A stretch of DNA of 64,000 nt from Parapristionchus giblindavisi (lineage: Eukaryota; Nematoda; Chromadorea; Rhabditida; Diplogasteridae): contig CALSFV010000214.1 in NCBI GenBank assembly GCA_943737045.1, positions 930,001 to 994,000 of the forward strand. The letters run 5' to 3'. The notes under the pieces are model-generated. The model made no database searches. It saw only the letters and a program-made list of their open reading frames with translations, and had not been told where the DNA came from. How positions within the stretch are numbered: the stretch's first letter is position 1; the number at the start of each line of letters is the position of its first letter. Shown here in pieces: positions 60,401-64,000 of this stretch. The position numbers and the translations under genes were made by a program.

Positions 60401-62134
60401 AGCCAAATGCCAACTTAAATCGGCTCCCAAGGGCTTAAATGAAAGCTATTGACGAGCTCTATCGATTGAGCCCAAAACAAAATAGGTCCCGGAACTGTGG
60501 AACAAAATCAATTCCTTGTGGAACACAAAATCAAGAAGTTGGATTTTCACATTTTTACCTGAAAGTACTCGAGAAATTACACATTTCATCTGTTGATCAC
60601 TTTTTCCTAGCTCTCCTGTGAGCCGTGAAAATCGCATCGGAAGGGGCCTCAACGACGAAATTTGACGTGAGCTCCTGGAGAGATGTTTGATCTACCAACC
60701 TTGCTACTCTGGTTCAGGGATGTCCTACCCAAGGACCATCGAAAACCGTGGAGAAAAGAGGGGGTCAACTCAAAAGTGTGTAGTAAAGCAGACGATTTTG
60801 GTCAATCCTTAGGTGACATGCGTGATAAATTTTATTATTATTATAACTTTCCATAATCATTCTTCGTGAATATTAAACGGTGCTGATTTCGAATCACATA
60901 AGTGAATCGTGAAACCTGTTCGAACCAGGTAAAAGTTTCGCCAGGCAAAGCAAAGAGAAAGAAGATTTTTGGCGATTTCTGCGATAGACCATTCTTTTTT
61001 GTCTAAAAGCCCTTCATTGAATACATTGTGTTAACCAGTTTTCTGAATAGAGTATGGTGTGATGTGGTGTAGTGAGGCGACGTTTACGAACACCAGGCAT
61101 TGCAAAGAGAGAAAAAACTCACTTAGTGATCGCCTTCTTGACGTGTACCGTAACCTCGCCAATCTCCTCCAATTCGAGGTTCCACCACGTGTGCCCCGGG
61201 CTCGCCGAGCCCTTTGTATCGTACTGAAATCGATAACTTAATCTACCCCCGAATAAGACATTTTGAATTTTAGATTTAAGATCAAATTCGGGCTAAAAAT
61301 CTTCGTAGATGTGGATAATAAAATTGCACGGCGCATGATGAATAACATGAGTTGGCCAATCGATAACATATTTAATAAACGATATCAATCGATAATGCCA
61401 TGCCCTCCTCTAGTATTTCACAACTTTAAGTCTACTTCAAGTGAAAGATCACTTAACAAAATTCATTACAGTATATACATCACATGAGTGCAAATGATAA
61501 GTAATATTTAAGTTTTGAAATACCAGAGCCACACTCATCCGAAACACTCACATTTTCATTCTGCCTCGACTGCACGAGAATTTGCGTCATCTTATTGCAG
61601 AATGCCTTCGCGTACGACCGCACAAAAATCTGAACGATAGAAAATCAATCGATAATTTTAGTAGCCTATAAGAGTTAAATCAAAATGTTATCTTCCGTAA
61701 CTAATAAATCAGGTATAACTAGTCAAGGTCGATAGTCTGTCCACATTATAATAAGTATGCTAAAAGAGGTACTAAGGGAACATTATTGCTACATCAGTAT
61801 ATGATCTCGAGCAACAATAAATCAATATTAAACCACTAGCTACCATGAGTTACTATCGATGAATAAACAAGCCAACGCTACCGTAATCCCCCCTCAATCA
61901 ATAAACCATTCAACGCTACCGAAACCCCCAATCAATCGATAAACCATTCAATTCTACCGTAATCCACCTCAATTGATAAAATCAACTCACAAACGCATCG
62001 TCCTCCTTGACGCCATCAATACTCCTCAAGGAGGCTGTTGATGGCCTTCGACCAAGCGATGTGGGCATCATGTCGCCGGGGGACCGCGGTGACGCCAGCG
62101 GCGACTGATGACGCGGCGGCGAACCGATCATCAT
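45140..62134 (-). CDS. atg-13: ATG13-like autophagy regulator (ULK/Atg1 complex), 21 exons, 683 aa
   Basis: Exons: 61,991-62,153 (ATG at 62,134), 61,552-61,629, 61,123-61,223, 58,565-58,645, 58,087-58,197, 57,714-57,801, 57,137-57,237, 57,010-57,073, 56,645-56,740, 55,997-56,072, 55,337-55,463, 54,579-54,669, 53,722-53,860, 51,489-51,563, 49,968-50,153, 49,229-49,293, 48,734-48,812, 47,817-47,902, 47,402-47,467, 46,947-47,018 and 45,140-45,265. All phases close. Exons 2-8 follow the Atg13 HORMA domain: FCNKMTQILVQSR, TWWNLELEEIGEVTVHVKKA, FSLDFILYTSDGDTLPLETW, AQTYVITYR and GQVDVPGGTFYLTLAYR match animal ATG13 in order. The rest is a serine/acidic-rich linker (SGSGSGSGSDPDEEEEE) ending in a charged tail, as in disordered ATG13 tails. 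Atg13 binds the Atg1/ULK kinase to start autophagosome formation; that role is inferred. Its 3' end was copied twice to the left. Confidence 0.87.
48951..49096. repeat. GTGGTGTTACATTTTCAAAAC hairpin cluster
   Basis: ATGTGGTGTTACATTTTCAA and inverse TGAAAATGTAACACCACAT bound the block. Within it are three stacked GC-rich palindromes around GCACGCCGTGCGC. It lies in ATG13 intron 16, between exons 16 and 17. Confidence 0.85.
49549..49957. repeat. Foldback abutting ATG13 exon 15 donor, with nested TAGGTGGGC MITE
   Basis: GTTAAAATCTTGGAAAAGTA at the left and CTACTTTTCTAAGATTTCAA at the right form the outer palindrome. The TAGGTGGGC MITE (49,741-49,930) is inserted in the right arm. The outer element ends only a few bases beyond the GTAATTC splice donor of exon 15 (49,961-49,967). 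Confidence 0.8.
50540..50578. repeat. (GA)n microsatellite
   Basis: An uninterrupted GA run in the ATG13 intron between exons 14 and 15. Confidence 0.9.
50735..51111. mobile_element. TTAA MITE type B with tRNA-like core, second copy
   Basis: AGGTGGACTCCCGCGAATAT and CGCGGGTCTCCACCT ends, with TTAA at 50,731-50,734 and 51,112-51,115. The tRNA-like core at 50,950-51,020 (minus strand: CTTAGCGCAGTGGTAACAC and GGGTTCGAATCC) has a perfect B box here. A short internal duplication (AATCGCAGGCAAAGGCGCGC) explains the extra length. Confidence 0.88.
51147..51482. repeat. (AAT)n microsatellites flanking ATG13 exon 14
   Basis: Two AAT/ATA trinucleotide arrays (51,147-51,210 and 51,340-51,482). The second runs up to within a few bases of the exon 14 donor at 51,488. 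Confidence 0.9.
51975..52313. repeat. Two AGGCA-family TTAA hairpin MITEs
   Basis: One spans about 51,990-52,110 (CTCTCTCTCTCGCAGG with AGAGAGAGTGTGGCCAGAGCG). The second is complete at 52,186-52,312, with TTTAAAGGGCCACGCCGAGC and GCTCGGGTGTGCCTTTAA ends. Both lie in the ATG13 intron before exon 14. Confidence 0.75.
52440..53320. repeat. CT-rich tract and dispersed repeat in ATG13 intron
   Basis: A CT-rich tract (52,480-52,650) is followed by a segment (52,690-52,990: CACCACACCACACCAAACTC to GAACAGGTTTCACGATTCAC). That segment returns inverted at 60,880-61,100 and in part at 56,185-56,285. No exon was found in this 880 bp. Confidence 0.6.
53880..54080. repeat. Cluster of TACNGTA motifs
   Basis: About a dozen TACGGTA, TACTGTA, TACAGTA and TACCGTA words in 200 bp of ATG13 intron 12, spaced 10-25 bp apart. 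The same word forms several splice donors in this window. Confidence 0.7.
54902..55076. mobile_element. CACAGCGTTTC element, copy 2
   Basis: CACAGCGTTTCGAGAGCG and the inverse ending GAAACGCTGTG, flanked by TATTCA on both sides (54,896-54,901 and 55,077-55,082), a 6-bp target duplication. It is 175 bp long and shares its interior with 39,622-39,824. Confidence 0.75.
57555..57650. repeat. Hybrid GC-rich hairpin MITE
   Basis: The outer ends GAGGTGTTATATTTTTCAAA and TTTTGAAAATGTAACAGCACCTC belong with 48,951-49,096. The core GGCGGAGGGGGTTACGGCGT belongs with 4,493-4,601, linking the two families. Confidence 0.75.
59077..60824. repeat. 1.75-kb foldback with nested GCGGGCCCGC MITE
   Basis: CACGCATGTCAGCTAAGGATT at the left is inverted at the right end (CCTTAGGTGACATGCGTG). 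The same 68- and 60-residue frames appear on opposite strands at 59,241-59,454 and 60,439-60,652, proving the arms. A second MITE (60,035-60,288, ends AGAGTTGGCTATTCGGGAGC) sits inside and interrupts the centre. All within ATG13 intron 3; not coding. Confidence 0.88.
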
Positions 62135-62156
62135 CTTGGCGGTGACGACGCGGCTG
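62135..62156 (-). promoter_or_regulatory. Probable spliced-leader acceptor / 5' UTR of ATG13 gene
   Basis: TTTCAG (minus strand, 62,154-62,159) lies 19 nt before the ATG pair at 62,134. Nothing upstream resembles a further coding exon, so this fits a nematode trans-splice acceptor with a very short leader. Confidence 0.5.
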
Positions 62157-62159
62157 AAA

Positions 62160-63560
62160 TCAGATGATATGGTGACGCTGAAACATGAAACAACTACGTG
62201 GGCATAAGAAGGAGCCGATAACAGAAACGAAGATGCTAAAGATGAAACACGAAACTACTGGGAGGGTATAAGGCAAAAGGGAGGTACATCCCGTTATTCG
62301 AGGCACACGAAATCCAGCGGGAGATCGCTGCTAGGCCGGTGATAAATCAGGGTATAAGATACAACAACCGTTAATACTAAAGATGCGAGCATGTGAACGA
62401 CAAATTAGATGCGGACGATGAAAGACGAAACTACTGGGTGGTGGAGAATACACTATCAGGTGAACCGTGCAATGGATCGAAGCAGCCAGCAACCGTAAGT
62501 TGTCAAATTATACCTCCACGCCGAAACACGAAATTACTAGGTGGAGCGAAGGAACAGCGATTGAAGCAAGAGACATGGAAACAATGATAGTTTCATGAAC
62601 AACAAGGATGAGAGAGGACATGGGATGTCGTAAGGCTTCGCAAATCAGTCCTCATTCAAACGCGAATGTATTTTCACGTATGTATCTAAATACAACAAAA
62701 ATTTAGCAACGCAATGAGCTGTGCACAGAATAGTGAAATCGACAGATCGATTTAGTTTTTTCGCTCACGGATCACTACAATTCTTTTCGAAAAAAGTTTC
62801 TACCTATCTAGGCTATATGGGGCTTCGCAAAGAGTAGCTCTACATTCCTAATCATTTTATAAGGAAATCGATTGATGAGAGTGACGATTTTGCAGAAATT
62901 TTCAGCTATTATTTCGCTTGTATTATTTTGTCATCCTTTCCTTATAGCTAAGCGTCATCTAGATATAACCACTATAGGTGAAATATAGCTTACAAAATGG
63001 ACAGTCCTTATTCCCATATCAAACACGTGATTAGGCTACAAATTTCAATTTACTATGCGAAAACGACGACAGATCGATCCATTTCATGAATGTGGCAGAT
63101 AAATTATAACGGTTGCTGGAATGTGACAGGTTTAAGAGCAAATGGTTTTGCTTATTATTATTTCAAAATAGTCAATACATTCGGGAAGGTCGATAAGCAC
63201 CTATTGATTATTGTCAACCATACCGGGGAGAGGGAGAGACGGAGAGAGAGAGGGGGGAGAGAGAGGGGGGAGAGAGCGAGAGTGGGAGAGGGAGAGAGAG
63301 ATAGAGTGAGAGAGGGAGAGAAAGAAAGAGAGAGAAAGAGGGAGAGAGGGAGAGAAAGAAAGAGAGAGAAAGAGAGAGAGAGTGGGAGATAGAGATAGAA
63401 AGATGCACACAGTACTGGACTCTCCCTCGTCGTAAACAATGATAAATACCCATTGGATAAATATCCAGTATTGTCAACCATACCATCGAGAAGGGAGAAA
63501 GGGACAGAGTGCACGTTCCACCTTTTTCGCTACGCATAAAAGTATATTATTAAAGTCATA
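62160..63560. other. Upstream region of ATG13, no gene seen
   Basis: It contains CCCGTTATTCGAGGCACACG (62,290), also at 43,750, and a 170-bp purine-rich (GA)n tract (63,230-63,400) flanked by TTGTCAACCATACC on both sides. Long leucine/serine frames across the tract are low-complexity artefacts. The promoter of the ATG13 gene should lie here; none can be pinpointed. Confidence 0.5.
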
Positions 63561-63561
63561 C

Positions 63562-63758
63562 GTGGGCAACCTTTGTCGCGGGAAATTAAAATCGGGTGGG
63601 TAGGGCGCAATAGTCCCGTGAGTGGGACGCAAAAACTTAATTTTATAGTAAATTTTAGCTAAATGATCTTCATTTTTGAGTGAATTTGGCTAAATCGGGT
63701 GGGTCGAGTGCCAAAACCGGGTGGGTCTTGCCGCTAGCGACAATGCCGCCCACGTATG
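63562..63758. repeat. MITE with TACGTGGGC / GCCCACGTA ends
   Basis: Ends ATACGTGGGCAACC and ATGCCGCCCACGTATG, internal GGGTGGG motifs. Fullest copy of the family also seen at 14,325 and 38,088. Confidence 0.75.
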
Positions 63759-63784
63759 ATTAAAGTATATATTATTATATTATT

Positions 63785-63900
63785 AAAGGAAAGCGAATTT
63801 TTTCTCTCCGTTCTGGCAAAGCTCTCTCGTATAAAAAGGCGGCGAGATAGCATGGCCGGAGTGGGAAGCTTCTAATTAGCTCGGAGTGTGCTTTTCACGG
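63785..63900. repeat. AGGCA-family TTAA hairpin MITE
   Basis: TTAAAGGAAAGCGAATTTTT, then CTCTCCGTTCTGGCAAAGCT and the inverted partner GCATGGCCGGAGTGGGAAGC. The right end is degraded. Confidence 0.65.
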
Positions 63901-63972
63901 CGGTTCATTGGAGGGAAATCCCTACATTTAACTTTGGCTTGAAGCCTCCCGCATTACGAAAAATCGGCAAAG

Positions 63973-64000
63973 TTGTTTTACACCGGGTGGGATTCGAACC
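63973..64000 (-). other. tRNA-like T-arm cut by window edge
   Basis: On the minus strand GGTTCGAATCCCACCCGGTG begins at the last base. This is a perfect B box with a T-arm-like flank. The rest lies outside the window, so a true tRNA and a tRNA-derived element cannot be told apart. Confidence 0.35.

Noticed and set aside
28031..62134. ATG13-CLYBL operon
   Set aside because: Same strand and adjacent, but the 1.4-kb gap and lack of a visible SL2-type signal make this unsupported from sequence alone.
63158..63537. Leucine/serine-rich open frames of 69-118 residues
   Set aside because: They are translations of a (GA)n microsatellite in different frames, with no splice or family support.

Overview
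This is a repeat-rich, intron-rich nematode locus. Three observations support this. (i) Two copies of a seven-transmembrane receptor carry the hallmarks of the nematode str chemoreceptor class. (ii) Exons are very short (about 47-190 nt) with TTTCAG-type acceptors. (iii) The first coding exon of the large right-hand gene begins 19 nt after a TTTCAG acceptor, as expected for spliced-leader trans-splicing. Genus cannot be fixed from sequence alone; a rhabditid or diplogastrid nematode is the best guess. Most open frames in the window are chance or palindrome products. The real genes were assembled here by hand from exon homology, splice sites and phase.

Real genes: (1) an ATG13-like autophagy gene on the minus strand, 62,134 to 45,140, 21 exons whose phases all close to give 683 aa. 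(2) A mitochondrial citramalyl-CoA lyase (CLYBL-like) gene on the minus strand, 43,705 to 28,031, 12 exons, 342 aa. (3) A decayed second CLYBL copy, 15,042 to 8,960, with identical exon lengths but a stop codon and damaged splice donors. (4) Two plus-strand str-type receptors (3,756-6,605 and 22,994-25,693), each with 10 exons that close to 350 aa. (5) Two fragments of the ATG13 3' end. (6) A nearly full-length CR1/Jockey-like LINE (about 33,272-37,272) inside a CLYBL intron.

Layout: a block holding [ATG13 3' exons - str receptor - CLYBL - ATG13 last exon] is tandemly repeated. Unit I covers about 876-17,600. Unit II covers about 19,417-45,265, longer because of later insertions. A third copy of the ATG13 3' exons (46,947-47,902) belongs to the intact gene. 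The ancestral order was evidently ATG13, then CLYBL, both on the minus strand, then the receptor on the plus strand. The left part of the unit (about 880-10,300 versus 19,630-31,200) is nearly identical between copies, while parts of the right are more diverged. In the duplicates the receptor stayed open, while the extra CLYBL and ATG13 pieces decayed.

The paralogous units act as empty-site controls for each other, so many insertions can be dated and their target-site duplications read directly. These include TTAA-flanked hairpin elements (one with a tRNA-like core), a 1,857-bp TTAA-flanked palindrome, a 4,853-bp hAT-type element with an exact 8-bp duplication, the LINE, and a small retroposon. 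A 41-bp tandem array in the dead CLYBL copy has multiplied the exon 6 splice donor. I found no rRNA genes, CRISPR arrays or bacterial features.
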